Positions 4,941 through 13,480 are shown, counted from the first letter of the stretch. The stretch: 25,977 nucleotides of DNA from an archaeon (GCA_030593225.1 JAUVHP010000003.1:1-25977), one strand, 5' to 3'. The notes: a model not told the origin generated them from the sequence alone. Translations and numbers: made by a program.

Positions 4941-5065
4941 TTTATGTGGTTGAAAACCACATTTCGGGTTGAAGAACCCGAGGGTTCGACGAGCAATTAC
5001 AACATTGACAAACTCAAACAATCAATGGCAGATGTTGTGGTTGGGAGCTTTCCCGGTCCGCGCAT
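4941..5065 (+). repeat. tRNA-tail insert ending in a second copy of the tRNA-Gly 3' end
   Basis: TCCCGGTCCGCGCAT at 4927-4941 recurs at 5051-5065 (15 nt, period 124). The repeat begins at the same tRNA position (base 60, end of the T loop) as the Leu repeat. The insert starts with a perfect 8-bp hairpin with GAA loop, ATGTGGTT-GAA-AACCACAT (4944-4962), then TCGGGTT-gaag-AACCCGA (4964-4981), then the 68-nt module. The Leu insert has the same opening architecture (8 bp, GAA loop) with an unrelated stem sequence, so structure is kept while sequence changes. Confidence 0.72.
4983..5050 (+). ncRNA. 68-nt tRNA-tail module, copy 2
   Basis: Same length as copy 1 (4173-4240) and identical at 59 of 68 positions. 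The stem CAATTACAAC (4994-5003) with GTTGTGGTTG (5034-5043) is unchanged, and CATTG/CAATG can extend it inward. It directly precedes the second tRNA-Gly 3' end. Confidence 0.5.
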
Positions 5066-5076
5066 AAAATATTAAA

Positions 5077-5955
5077 ATGAACAAACAAAAATTTTCAGAT
5101 TGGCATGATAAGAATTACAAAAAGTTATTACTAATCCCATTAGCATTATTTCTTTTATCTGTAATTTACATTGGATTTTTTTATTCACAAAATAATGATT
5201 TTATTTACAAAGATATTTCTTTAACAGGAGGAACTAGTGTAACAATATATGAAACAATAAATCTCGATAAACTTAAAACAGACCTAGAAGAAAAACTTGA
5301 AGAATTAAATGTGCGAAGTATTTATGATTTAATTACAAGAGAACAAAAAGCTGTTATTATAGAAACAAAATCAGATGGACAATTTACTAAAGAGGTCTTA
5401 GAAGATTATTTTGATTATGAATTAAATACAGAAAACTCAAGTTTTGAATTTACAGGTTCTACATTAAGTGAAAGTTTTTATTCTCAACTTTTGATTGCAA
5501 TTCTTTTTGCTTTTTTCTTTATGGCAATTGTAGTTTTCATAATTTTTCGTACTGCAATTCCTTCAGCAGCAGTTATTCTCGCTGCATTCACTGATATTGT
5601 GATGACTCTTGCAGTTGTAGATACTCTAGGAATAAAAATGTCAAGTGCAGGAATTGTAGCATTCCTAATGTTAATAGGTTATTCAGTGGACACAGACATT
5701 TTACTTACAACACGAATTTTAAAACGAGACCAAGGAACATTAAATCATAGAATTTTTGGTGCTTTCACAACAGGAATAACAATGACCTTAACCTCACTTT
5801 TCGCAATAGTATTTGCATTAATTGTTGTGAAATCATTTTCTATAATTTTAACACAAATATTCACAATTCTTGCAATTGGTTTATGCTTTGATTTAATCAA
5901 CACTTGGATTACAAATGTTTCAATTCTTAAATGGTATGTGGAGAAAAAGAAATGA
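5077..5955 (+). CDS. secF: Protein-export membrane protein SecF
   Basis: SecF works with SecD beside the Sec channel and uses the ion gradient to help late steps of export. The 292-aa protein has a cytoplasmic start, TM1 at about residues 17-36, the SecF-type ISLTGGTSVTI motif (47-57), a short extracytoplasmic P1 region, and five further membrane segments from about residue 130, including SVDTDILLTTRIL. It overlaps secD by ATGA. No TATA box stands about 26 nt upstream of the ATG: that place is taken by the duplicated tRNA-Gly 3' end, which stops 12 nt before the ATG, so transcription may come through from tRNA-Gly. Confidence 0.93.
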   Translation: MNKQKFSDWHDKNYKKLLLIPLALFLLSVIYIGFFYSQNNDFIYKDISLTGGTSVTIYETINLDKLKTDLEEKLEELNVRSIYDLITREQKAVIIETKSDGQFTKEVLEDYFDYELNTENSSFEFTGSTLSESFYSQLLIAILFAFFFMAIVVFIIFRTAIPSAAVILAAFTDIVMTLAVVDTLGIKMSSAGIVAFLMLIGYSVDTDILLTTRILKRDQGTLNHRIFGAFTTGITMTLTSLFAIVFALIVVKSFSIILTQIFTILAIGLCFDLINTWITNVSILKWYVEKKK

Positions 5956-7469
5956 AACTAACTTGGAGAATTTGGTTGTTAATAATTATTTTATCTTTTT
6001 CAATTATATCTATATTTAATTTTGGAAATATTTTTCAACAAGGAGTAATCATAACTAGCGTTGAAGTAAATTCCACTTCTTTTGAACAAGGTCTAAGACA
6101 AGGACAAATTATAATAAAAATAAATGATTTAGAAATAAGCAATATTGAAGATTTTACAAACGCCTTAAAAAATAAATATGATTCTGGAGAAAATATAAAA
6201 ACAATAATCCAAACCAAAAATTCTGAATTTATTTTATTTTCCAATATTCCTCCACAGATAACTATAACTGAAATTCCTAAAACAAGCATCAAAACAGGAT
6301 TGGATTTAGCAGGTGGTTCACGGGCATTAATTAAAGCAGAAAACAAAGACCTTTCTTCAGAAGAAATTAGCGATTTAGTTGAAATAACAAGTAATCGACT
6401 AAATGAATTCGGATTAACTGATTTGAAAGTTCTTCCAATATCAGACCTTTTAGGAAACCATTTTATGTTAATAGAAATTGCAGGTGCAACACCTTCTGAT
6501 TTAGAAGAGCTATTATCTAAACAAGGAAAATTTGAAGCTAGAATTGGAAACCAAACAGTTTTTGTTGGAGGAAAAGAAAAAGACATTGCCTCTGTTTGCC
6601 GAGGAGACCCAACCTGTGCAGGAATTGAAAATTGTCAAGAATCACAAGGAAGACATTATTGTAATTTCAGATTTTCAATTTATTTAAGTGAAGAAGCCGC
6701 AAATAGGCACGCAGAAATAACAGAAAAATTAGACGTCAGTTTAAATAATTCAGAATATCTTTCTGAAAAATTAGACCTTTATTTAGACGACAAATTAGTT
6801 GATAGTTTGTTTATTGGAGTTGGATTAAAAGGAAGAGTAACAACGCAAATTTCAATTTCTGGTTCAGGTTCAGGAGAAACAAGAAATGATGCAATTGACG
6901 CAACCGAAGACGCAATGCATAAACTTCAGACAATTCTCATAACAGGAAGTTTACCATATAAATTAGAAATTGTAAAATTAGATACTATTTCTCCTATTTT
7001 AGGAAAAGAATTCATAAAGACAATTTTTCTAGCAGGTTTAGTTTCTCTTTTAGCAGTAGCAGTCATAATCTTTTTCAGATATAAAAAATTTAAATCTTCA
7101 ATAGCACTTTTAATTACAAGTATTTCAGAAATAATAATTATTTTAGGGATAGCTTCATTTATTGAATGGAACTTGGACTTGCCAAGTATTGCAGGCATCC
7201 TTGCCACAATAGGTACAGGAATTGACCAGCAAATAATTATTTTAGACGAAGCAAGACAAACAGCATTAAATCTCAAACAGCGATTAAAACGAGCGTTTGC
7301 AATAATTTTAGGTGCTTATTTTACTGCATTAGTTGCACTTCTTCCCTTATTATGGGCAGGAGCAGGTTTGTTAAAAGGTTTCGCAATAACAACAATCATA
7401 GGCATCACAGCAGGAGTATTAATAACTCGCCCTGCCTTTGTAGATATGGTTAAAAAAATTGAAGAGTAA
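5952..7469 (+). CDS. secD: Protein-export membrane protein SecD with a PDZ-like insert
   Basis: Partner of SecF. I start at the ATG at 5952, which overlaps the secF stop; the longer frame adds seven residues from inside secF. Order: TM1 (about 5-24); a PDZ-like domain (about 29-97: GVIITSVEVNSTSFEQGLRQ, then GQIIIKINDLEI); the SecD motif GLDLAGG (116-122); the large extracytoplasmic P1 region with Cys216, 222, 228 and 237; then five membrane segments from about residue 360 with GTGIDQQIIILDEAR. The total of 505 aa is long enough to include the extra domain. The four cysteines lie outside the cell and could form disulfides. Confidence 0.92.
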   Translation: MKLTWRIWLLIIILSFSIISIFNFGNIFQQGVIITSVEVNSTSFEQGLRQGQIIIKINDLEISNIEDFTNALKNKYDSGENIKTIIQTKNSEFILFSNIPPQITITEIPKTSIKTGLDLAGGSRALIKAENKDLSSEEISDLVEITSNRLNEFGLTDLKVLPISDLLGNHFMLIEIAGATPSDLEELLSKQGKFEARIGNQTVFVGGKEKDIASVCRGDPTCAGIENCQESQGRHYCNFRFSIYLSEEAANRHAEITEKLDVSLNNSEYLSEKLDLYLDDKLVDSLFIGVGLKGRVTTQISISGSGSGETRNDAIDATEDAMHKLQTILITGSLPYKLEIVKLDTISPILGKEFIKTIFLAGLVSLLAVAVIIFFRYKKFKSSIALLITSISEIIIILGIASFIEWNLDLPSIAGILATIGTGIDQQIIILDEARQTALNLKQRLKRAFAIILGAYFTALVALLPLLWAGAGLLKGFAITTIIGITAGVLITRPAFVDMVKKIEE

Positions 7470-7490
7470 ATGTTTTATAATATAAACATT

Positions 7491-7500
7491 TTTTAAATAA
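7491..7500 (+). promoter_or_regulatory. TATA box of the GT-C glycosyltransferase gene
   Basis: TTTTAAATAA lies about 25 nt upstream of the ATG at 7520, with no Shine-Dalgarno between, fitting a leaderless mRNA. Confidence 0.45.
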
Positions 7501-7519
7501 GTTTTTCTTTAATATTAAT

Positions 7520-9334
7520 ATGGAAGAAAAAAAGAACAAAAATATCTTTGATAAAATTCTTGATAAAACACTAAATTTTTTTCTTTCAAAAGACCCAAGA
7601 AAATGGTTGGTTTTAATTATGATTTTGGGATTTGTTTTAAGATTTTTTGCAGTGAGTAATATAACTCCTCAAGTTGCAGATGAAATGGTTCATGGAGTTC
7701 ATGCAATAGGGATTTCTAATTCAGGAGTTATCAATTTACAGAATCAATGCCCTCTTTGGTTTTACCTTACAGATTTAGCATATAAATTATTTGGAGTAAA
7801 TTCTTTTTCTGCAAGATTTTTATCTTTCTTCTTCGGACTTTTAACAATTCCTTTGCTATATCTAATCTCTAAAAAATTGTTTAATGAAAAAGTTGCCTTG
7901 ATAGCTTCTTTTTTATTAGCAATTTCCTGGTTTCATATAAGATATGCTTTAATAGAAATGGATGAGGCAATGATATTTTTTATTCTTTTTGCATTTTATT
8001 ATTTTATTAATGGAATAGAAAAAAAACAAAGATTTGTTTTGCCTGTTTTTATTTTATTAGCAGTTGCCATGTTGATTAAGCCAATTACTGTAGTTTTCAT
8101 CCCTGCGTTTGCTATTTATTTTATTTATATGCTCTTTAAAGAAAAAGACATTCAAAAAAGAAATGAGCTTTTTAGAAAAAATAAAAAACCATTAATTATC
8201 GGTTCCATCATTTTTACAATTTCAATGGCCCCTGTTTTGATTTATAATTATCTTCTTTATAGAGAAAAAGGTATTTCAGATATTCTTTTTGAAAGATTTT
8301 TTCATTTTGCTCCAGAGCTTTATGCAGGATTACAAGGGGGTTCAGGAGGAACATTTACCATTCCAAAATTTATTGCTTCTGCTCCTGGAATGATAAAAAG
8401 TTTTTGGGCATTAGACCCATTGATTTCTTTATTTGGATTTTTAGGTTTATTTTTAATTTTTTCTTCTAAAAAAAGATTCGTGAAATTTTTAATACTTTTA
8501 AATTTAATTCCATTTATATTTCTTATTGGAACTCAACCTCTCCAAACACATTTTGCACCTTTTATGATTCCCCTTTGTTTGTCTGCAAGTTTATTCATAG
8601 TAACTTTTTCAAATAAAATTAAAGCCTTTGATACCAAAAAATTAATAATTGGAATATTGATTTTAATTTTCATTATTAATATTTATTTAATGTTACCTTA
8701 TCTAACAAGTAAAAGTGCAATGTTTAAAGCCAGAACTTTTGCAATAGATAATATTGGAGAAAATGATATTGTAATTGCAGATGCACGAATTTATCGTGGT
8801 AGAATTGCTTTTATGTTTCATGATAAACATTATGTAGAATCCTCTTTATTTTCAAGAATTTATGAACAGACACAACAAATGCAAGGAGGAAATATAATCC
8901 CTGTAACAGTTTATTTTGTTGAATGTATTTATGATGATTGTGGTTGGGGTTCAATTAAGAACCAACCAGAATTTAATGCTTCTGTTGAACAAATGATTGA
9001 TTTTTTCAAAAATAATTCTCAAAAAATTTTAACAATAAATGCAGGAGGGATGGATGATGAGGGTTATAAATCTAAATATTTTTTCAATATTTACAAAACA
9101 ACTTTAAATCTCAAACCGCAAATTTATTCATTAATTGATAGCACTCATGAATGGTTTTATTATCCGGTTATGTGGGAAGGAGATAGATATGATAGTTATG
9201 AATTAGATACTTTTACAAAAAACTTTTTACATAATTTTGGATACCTTGTTTTGTGGATTTATGTTATCATTGCAATTTTAACACCATTTATTTTAATTAA
9301 GGAATTGTTTCCAGAAATTTTAAAAAAAGATTAA
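7520..9334 (+). CDS. GT-C membrane glycosyltransferase (PMT/ArnT-like)
   Basis: 604-aa polytopic protein of the GT39/GT83 type, which transfers a sugar from a polyprenyl-phosphate donor on the outer side of the membrane. A Lys-rich start precedes TM1 (about 29-45); the first outer loop carries ADEMVHG (Asp54-Glu55), the usual catalytic acid region. About ten membrane segments follow to residue ~400, then a soluble domain (about 410-570, with CIYDDCGW) and a last TM near 575-595. Acceptor unknown: protein, lipid or glycan. It overlaps the convergent SDR gene by 4 nt. It opens the glycan locus. Confidence 0.82.
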   Translation: MEEKKNKNIFDKILDKTLNFFLSKDPRKWLVLIMILGFVLRFFAVSNITPQVADEMVHGVHAIGISNSGVINLQNQCPLWFYLTDLAYKLFGVNSFSARFLSFFFGLLTIPLLYLISKKLFNEKVALIASFLLAISWFHIRYALIEMDEAMIFFILFAFYYFINGIEKKQRFVLPVFILLAVAMLIKPITVVFIPAFAIYFIYMLFKEKDIQKRNELFRKNKKPLIIGSIIFTISMAPVLIYNYLLYREKGISDILFERFFHFAPELYAGLQGGSGGTFTIPKFIASAPGMIKSFWALDPLISLFGFLGLFLIFSSKKRFVKFLILLNLIPFIFLIGTQPLQTHFAPFMIPLCLSASLFIVTFSNKIKAFDTKKLIIGILILIFIINIYLMLPYLTSKSAMFKARTFAIDNIGENDIVIADARIYRGRIAFMFHDKHYVESSLFSRIYEQTQQMQGGNIIPVTVYFVECIYDDCGWGSIKNQPEFNASVEQMIDFFKNNSQKILTINAGGMDDEGYKSKYFFNIYKTTLNLKPQIYSLIDSTHEWFYYPVMWEGDRYDSYELDTFTKNFLHNFGYLVLWIYVIIAILTPFILIKELFPEILKKD

Positions 9335-10131
9335 TTTTTATTTTTCTTAATAAAAAATTTACCCAAAATTAAATTAATTGTTTCTGGGAAATATCTTGAT
9401 GCATAACAAACAAAAGCTCTAAAATTAGGGATTATAATTTCTTTTTTTGAATCTAATTTTTTAATTATTTTTTTAGCGATTACTTCTGGATTTTCAGCAT
9501 CTTTATTAAAATTTTTTACATATTTTTTACATTCTTCTTGGCTATAATTTTGAAAAGCATTTTTTGCAAAATCTGTTTTTATTTTTGGCACTAAAATCAT
9601 GCTTGAACTAACATTAGTATTTTTTAATTCAAATCTTAAAGAACGATTAAATGCATAAATTGCTGATTTTGTAGAATTGTAGACAGTATAATCAGGACGC
9701 GGAACAAAAATTGCAACAGAACCAACATGAATAATTTTCCCTTTATTTTTCTTTAACATATTTTTTAATACAAGATTTGTTAGGTGAATATAAGAAATAA
9801 CATTTAAATTAAACATTTTTTCCATGTCATTTATTGATTGTTTTTCAAATCTTTCCACTCTTCCAAATCCCGCATTGTTAATCAAATAATCAATTTTTCC
9901 CTCTTCTTTTAATATTTGTGAAATAATTTTCTCTCTAAAATTTGTATTTGTTAAATCCCCACAAATAATTTTTATTTCCCCTTCATAATTTAAACACTCT
10001 TTTTGCAAATTTACTAATTCATTTTTTCTTCTCGCAGTAACATAAACTATGTGGTTTTTTTGACACAATAATTTAGCCATCTTTTTTCCAAGCCCAGAAG
10101 AAGCACCACTTACTAAAGTTATTTTTTTCAT
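9331..10131 (-). CDS. Short-chain dehydrogenase/reductase (SDR)
   Basis: 266-aa NAD(P)-dependent oxidoreductase of the classical SDR type. It has the Rossmann motif SGASSGLG (8-15), NNAG (85-88), Ser138, and the catalytic YNSTK (Tyr151, Lys155). An Arg-Arg pair after the second strand (TARRKNE) suggests NADPH preference. The C-terminus ends in a basic FIKKNKN tail. It follows the radical SAM gene with stop and start directly joined (TAAATG), so it is the last gene of a GT2 > radical SAM > SDR operon. Substrate not known; a sugar- or lipid-modification step is likely from context. Confidence 0.88.
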   Translation of the reverse strand: MKKITLVSGASSGLGKKMAKLLCQKNHIVYVTARRKNELVNLQKECLNYEGEIKIICGDLTNTNFREKIISQILKEEGKIDYLINNAGFGRVERFEKQSINDMEKMFNLNVISYIHLTNLVLKNMLKKNKGKIIHVGSVAIFVPRPDYTVYNSTKSAIYAFNRSLRFELKNTNVSSSMILVPKIKTDFAKNAFQNYSQEECKKYVKNFNKDAENPEVIAKKIIKKLDSKKEIIIPNFRAFVCYASRYFPETINLILGKFFIKKNKN

Positions 10132-11214
10132 TTAATTTTTAAATAATTTATTTTTTAAAAAATCTCTTTTTTTAACTCTGAAAATAGTTAAAAATCTATC
10201 AAAAAGAACTAATGGGGAATTAATTAATTCACTAGTTTCTCTAAAAATTCCATAAATACATCCTTCACATTTATTTCGAGAATGTTTCATAAAATTCTTA
10301 AATTTTTTACTTTTATATTTTTCTACAAAATCTTTATCTAAAATATTATATTTCGTTTCCACATCATCACAAAGTGAAAATTGTCCCCTTGGAAATATTA
10401 CAAAATATAATTTTCCTGCATCACATTTCCATTTTTTATTTTTAGTTTTTATATAATTTAGAGATTGTTTAAGATATTCTGAAGAAAGAGAAATTTTATA
10501 TCCTTGTTTTTTCAACTTAAAAATTTCTTTAAATATTTTTTCCATTTTATCCAAATCTTTTTTAGTAAAACTAAAACAATCTGCTTTTGCTTTAAATAAT
10601 TGATTACTAGATTCTTCAGCTAAACTTACTGGGCAAAATGTTGGCCACACATCTAAACTATCTAAAACTTTGATTAATTTTATTATTTCATCTATATTTT
10701 TATGACTAAATACTATATTTGCAATAGTCATACTTTTTGGCATTTTTTTAGAAACAAGTTTTAATGTACTCAAAGCTTTATCAGACATATTTAATGATTT
10801 GATTCCACAAATTTCATCTTGTTTTTTATTATCTAATGTATCAATTGAAATTGTAATATCATTCAAACCAGCTTTTATTAATTTGTTTAATTTTTCTTCT
10901 GTTAAAAGTAAACCATTTGTTTGAAGACGTGTTGACATTCCTAAATTCGAAAAAATATTTACAATCTCAACAATATCTTTTCTTAATAGGGGTTCTCCAC
11001 CAGTAATCACAACATAGCAAATCCCTAATTTTTTCATCTTTTTTGCACTAATTTTAATTTCTTCTAGATTCATTTCTTTAGATTCAGTATGTTTCCAAAC
11101 ACCACACATTCCACATCTTAAATTACATTTTCTTGTAACATAAAATTTTGAAGTAAATGGTTTTCCAAATAATTTTGAATTTATAATCCCTTTAATAATT
11201 TTTAAATTATCCAT
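10132..11214 (-). CDS. Radical SAM protein with C-terminal cysteine cluster
   Basis: 360 aa. CNLRCGMC gives the [4Fe-4S] ligands Cys30, Cys34 and Cys37; ITGGEPL (70-76) is the SAM-binding GGE motif; SIDTLD follows in the barrel. The C-terminal third has KCDAGKLYF, a FSLCDD turn and CEGCIYG, a SPASM/twitch-like extra cluster. Such proteins modify peptides, sugars or lipids; the substrate cannot be read here. Junctions with GT2 upstream and SDR downstream are both TAAATG, so the three are made together and probably act on one glycan or lipid precursor. Confidence 0.85.
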   Translation of the reverse strand: MDNLKIIKGIINSKLFGKPFTSKFYVTRKCNLRCGMCGVWKHTESKEMNLEEIKISAKKMKKLGICYVVITGGEPLLRKDIVEIVNIFSNLGMSTRLQTNGLLLTEEKLNKLIKAGLNDITISIDTLDNKKQDEICGIKSLNMSDKALSTLKLVSKKMPKSMTIANIVFSHKNIDEIIKLIKVLDSLDVWPTFCPVSLAEESSNQLFKAKADCFSFTKKDLDKMEKIFKEIFKLKKQGYKISLSSEYLKQSLNYIKTKNKKWKCDAGKLYFVIFPRGQFSLCDDVETKYNILDKDFVEKYKSKKFKNFMKHSRNKCEGCIYGIFRETSELINSPLVLFDRFLTIFRVKKRDFLKNKLFKN

Positions 11215-11898
11215 TTAATCAACAAACCTATATTTAATTAGGGTCCAAACAGCTTCAATACCATCCTTCCAATTTATTTTTTTGCCTTCTTCTACTGAAC
11301 GAGGATAATATCTTATTGGAACTTCATAAATTTCATACCCTTTTTTCCTTACTTTAGCTGTTACTTCTGGGCAAAACTCAAATCTTTTTGATTTAAGATT
11401 TAAAGATTTTAATAATTTTGTGTCAAAAACTTTGTAGCAAGTTGGTTCATCAGTAATCTTTGCATTGTATAAAATATTTGCCATTAAAGTTAAAATACGG
11501 TTGGCAAGAAAAAATTTATGAGATAAATTAAACATTTTATTAACTATTTTGAATCTTGTTCCATAAACAACTTTATATTTTCCTTCTAGAATTGGTTTAA
11601 TTAATTCATAATAATCTTCTGGGTCATATTCCAAATCCGCATCCTGAATTATTGTTATTTCTCCACTTGCATTTTTTATCCCTGTTCTAACAGCAGAACT
11701 TTTTCCCATATTTTTTTCATGAAAAATAACTTTAATTTCTGAGCCCTTTAATCTTTCTAAATATTCTCTAGTCCCATCAGTTGAGCCATCATCTATAATA
11801 ATAATTTCTTTAGAAATATTAATGTTTTTTATTTTTTTTAAAATTGTATCTATTGTATCTATTTCATTGTATGCGGGAATAATAACTGATAGTTTCAT
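11215..11898 (-). CDS. Glycosyltransferase family 2 (dolichyl-phosphate sugar synthase-like)
   Basis: 227-aa soluble GT-A enzyme. LSVIIPAYNE opens the fold, IIIIDDGSTDGT carries the nucleotide-binding Asp36-Asp37, and QDADLEYDPEDY carries the metal-binding DAD (86-88). Overall it resembles DPM1-type enzymes, which make polyprenyl-phosphate sugars, the donor class used by GT-C enzymes such as the one at 7520; it has no membrane segments. First gene of the GT2 > radical SAM > SDR operon, with a leaderless-type promoter 26 nt upstream. Confidence 0.88.
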   Translation of the reverse strand: MKLSVIIPAYNEIDTIDTILKKIKNINISKEIIIIDDGSTDGTREYLERLKGSEIKVIFHEKNMGKSSAVRTGIKNASGEITIIQDADLEYDPEDYYELIKPILEGKYKVVYGTRFKIVNKMFNLSHKFFLANRILTLMANILYNAKITDEPTCYKVFDTKLLKSLNLKSKRFEFCPEVTAKVRKKGYEIYEVPIRYYPRSVEEGKKINWKDGIEAVWTLIKYRFVD

Positions 11899-11917
11899 AC
11901 ATCTTATTTAACATTTT

Positions 11918-11928
11918 CATTTAAAAAG
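11918..11928 (-). promoter_or_regulatory. TATA box of the GT2-radical SAM-SDR operon
   Basis: CTTTTTAAATG on the minus strand is centred about 26 nt from the ATG at 11898. No Shine-Dalgarno follows. Confidence 0.5.
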
Positions 11929-11959
11929 TTTTAACAATTTTACGAGTAAAAAGAAAAGA

Positions 11960-12008
11960 ATTAATAAATCCTACAAATCTTTAAATAAACAAAATTTTCT
12001 TTAAATTT
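11960..12008 (+). promoter_or_regulatory. 49-nt duplicated promoter region, copy A
   Basis: The 49 nt ending at the ATG at 12009 match the 49 nt ending at the ATG at 13530 at 47 positions. It has ATTAATAAATCCTACAAATC and then TTTAAATA (11980-11987), a TATA box about 26 nt from the ATG. The part upstream of the TATA box is a candidate regulator or BRE site. Confidence 0.7.
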
Positions 12009-13478
12009 ATGAAAGTATTATTTTTATATAATAGATTTGAAAATGTAGGTATTGAAACTCTTTCTTCATTTTTAAAATCCAAAGGGCATAAGGTTGCGTT
12101 ATCTTTTGACCCCCAACTTTTTAATGATGGGTATATGGATATGCCTTTTTTAGCTAAAAAATATAATTATACAAAAAAAATTTTAAAAGATATTAAAAAA
12201 AGTAAACCAGATATAATTGCATTTAGTGTATTGACAGATAATTATCAATGGGCGTTAAATTTAGCAAACCACATTAAAAAAAATCTTAATCTTCCAATAT
12301 TGTTTGGAGGGGTTCATCCAACGTCAGTTCCAGAAGAAGTAATGTCTAATAATTTTATAGATTTTGTAATAACTGGAGAAGGAGAATACGCTATGTTGGA
12401 ACTTATTAAAGCTTTAGAAAAAAATAAAGATTATTCAAAAATCAAAAATCTTGTATATCGAAAAGGAGAAAAAATTATGAAAAATAAGGTAAGAGATTTA
12501 GTTAAAAATCTAGATGATTTACCTTTTCCAGACAAAAATTTATTTTATAATGTAATCCCTTATACAAAAAAAAATTATTCTATTCTTACTGCACGAGGGT
12601 GCCCATTCTCTTGCACTTATTGTTTTAATAATATGTATAAAAAAATATACAAAAATAAAGGAAAATATCTAAGACAAAGAAGTGTTGATAATGTAATTTC
12701 TGAATTGAAATTTGCAAAAAGAAAATATAATTATAAATTTGTTTCAATAATAGACGACGTTTTTATGACAGATAATAAATGGATAGAAGAATTTTGTAAA
12801 AAGTATAAAAAAGAAATATCTGTTCCTTTCAGATGCATTGGCCATGTTAATTGTATAAATAAAAATAATATTAGAATATTAAAATGGGCTGGGTGTGATA
12901 CTATTCAAATAGGGGTTCAGACAACTTGCGAAAATACAAGAAAAAATATTATTCATAGATATGAAACCAATGAAATAATAAAAAAAGCATCAACAATTAT
13001 TAAAAAAAATAAAATAAAATTAGAGATTGATCATATACTTGGTTTTCCTTATGAGGGAGAAAAAGAACAAATAAAAGCAGCAAAATTTTATAATGAAATT
13101 AAACCAGATACTATTAATTGTTATTGGTTGAAATGTTTCCCAAAAACAGATATTATTGGGCATATGATTAAGGCAGGAAATTTATCTCAAAAAGATGTGG
13201 AAAAAATAGAAAAAGGATTAAGTCCATCTTATATCTTGGGTGGAAGTGTTAAAAATAAAAAAGATTTACAAAAATTTTCTTCTTTAATGAATGTAATTCC
13301 AATTTTGCCAAAAAGTTTTGTAAAATTTATAATAAAAAATAAGTTATATTACTTAATAAATTTTGGAACAAAATTTATGGTATTTTCAAGATTAATTAAA
13401 AGTTTAGTTTGGAGAGATATAAGGTTATTTGAGTTTATTTATTTTTATAAATATTATATTTTTAAGCCTATAAGGTAG
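12009..13478 (+). CDS. B12-binding-domain radical SAM protein
   Basis: 489 aa. Residues 1-140 form a B12-binding-like Rossmann domain (GGVHPTSVPEEV at 100-111, then VITGEGEYAMLELI) without a DxHxxG motif, so a cobalamin, if bound, would not be held by that histidine. TARGCPFSCTYC (194-205) gives the cluster ligands Cys198, Cys202, Cys205. The last ~60 residues are hydrophobic and basic and may touch the membrane. The family makes methylations and other C-C or ring chemistry, often on lipids or natural products. It shares an almost identical promoter with the next gene. Confidence 0.88.
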   Translation: MKVLFLYNRFENVGIETLSSFLKSKGHKVALSFDPQLFNDGYMDMPFLAKKYNYTKKILKDIKKSKPDIIAFSVLTDNYQWALNLANHIKKNLNLPILFGGVHPTSVPEEVMSNNFIDFVITGEGEYAMLELIKALEKNKDYSKIKNLVYRKGEKIMKNKVRDLVKNLDDLPFPDKNLFYNVIPYTKKNYSILTARGCPFSCTYCFNNMYKKIYKNKGKYLRQRSVDNVISELKFAKRKYNYKFVSIIDDVFMTDNKWIEEFCKKYKKEISVPFRCIGHVNCINKNNIRILKWAGCDTIQIGVQTTCENTRKNIIHRYETNEIIKKASTIIKKNKIKLEIDHILGFPYEGEKEQIKAAKFYNEIKPDTINCYWLKCFPKTDIIGHMIKAGNLSQKDVEKIEKGLSPSYILGGSVKNKKDLQKFSSLMNVIPILPKSFVKFIIKNKLYYLINFGTKFMVFSRLIKSLVWRDIRLFEFIYFYKYYIFKPIR

Positions 13479-13480
13479 TT

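Noticed and set aside
4814..4996. A 60-codon frame on the minus strand across tRNA-Gly
   Set aside because: It is the reverse complement of a clear tRNA gene and its tail; no protein features.
6035..6586. A 183-codon minus-strand frame within secD
   Set aside because: Lies wholly inside a well supported gene and has no recognisable motif.
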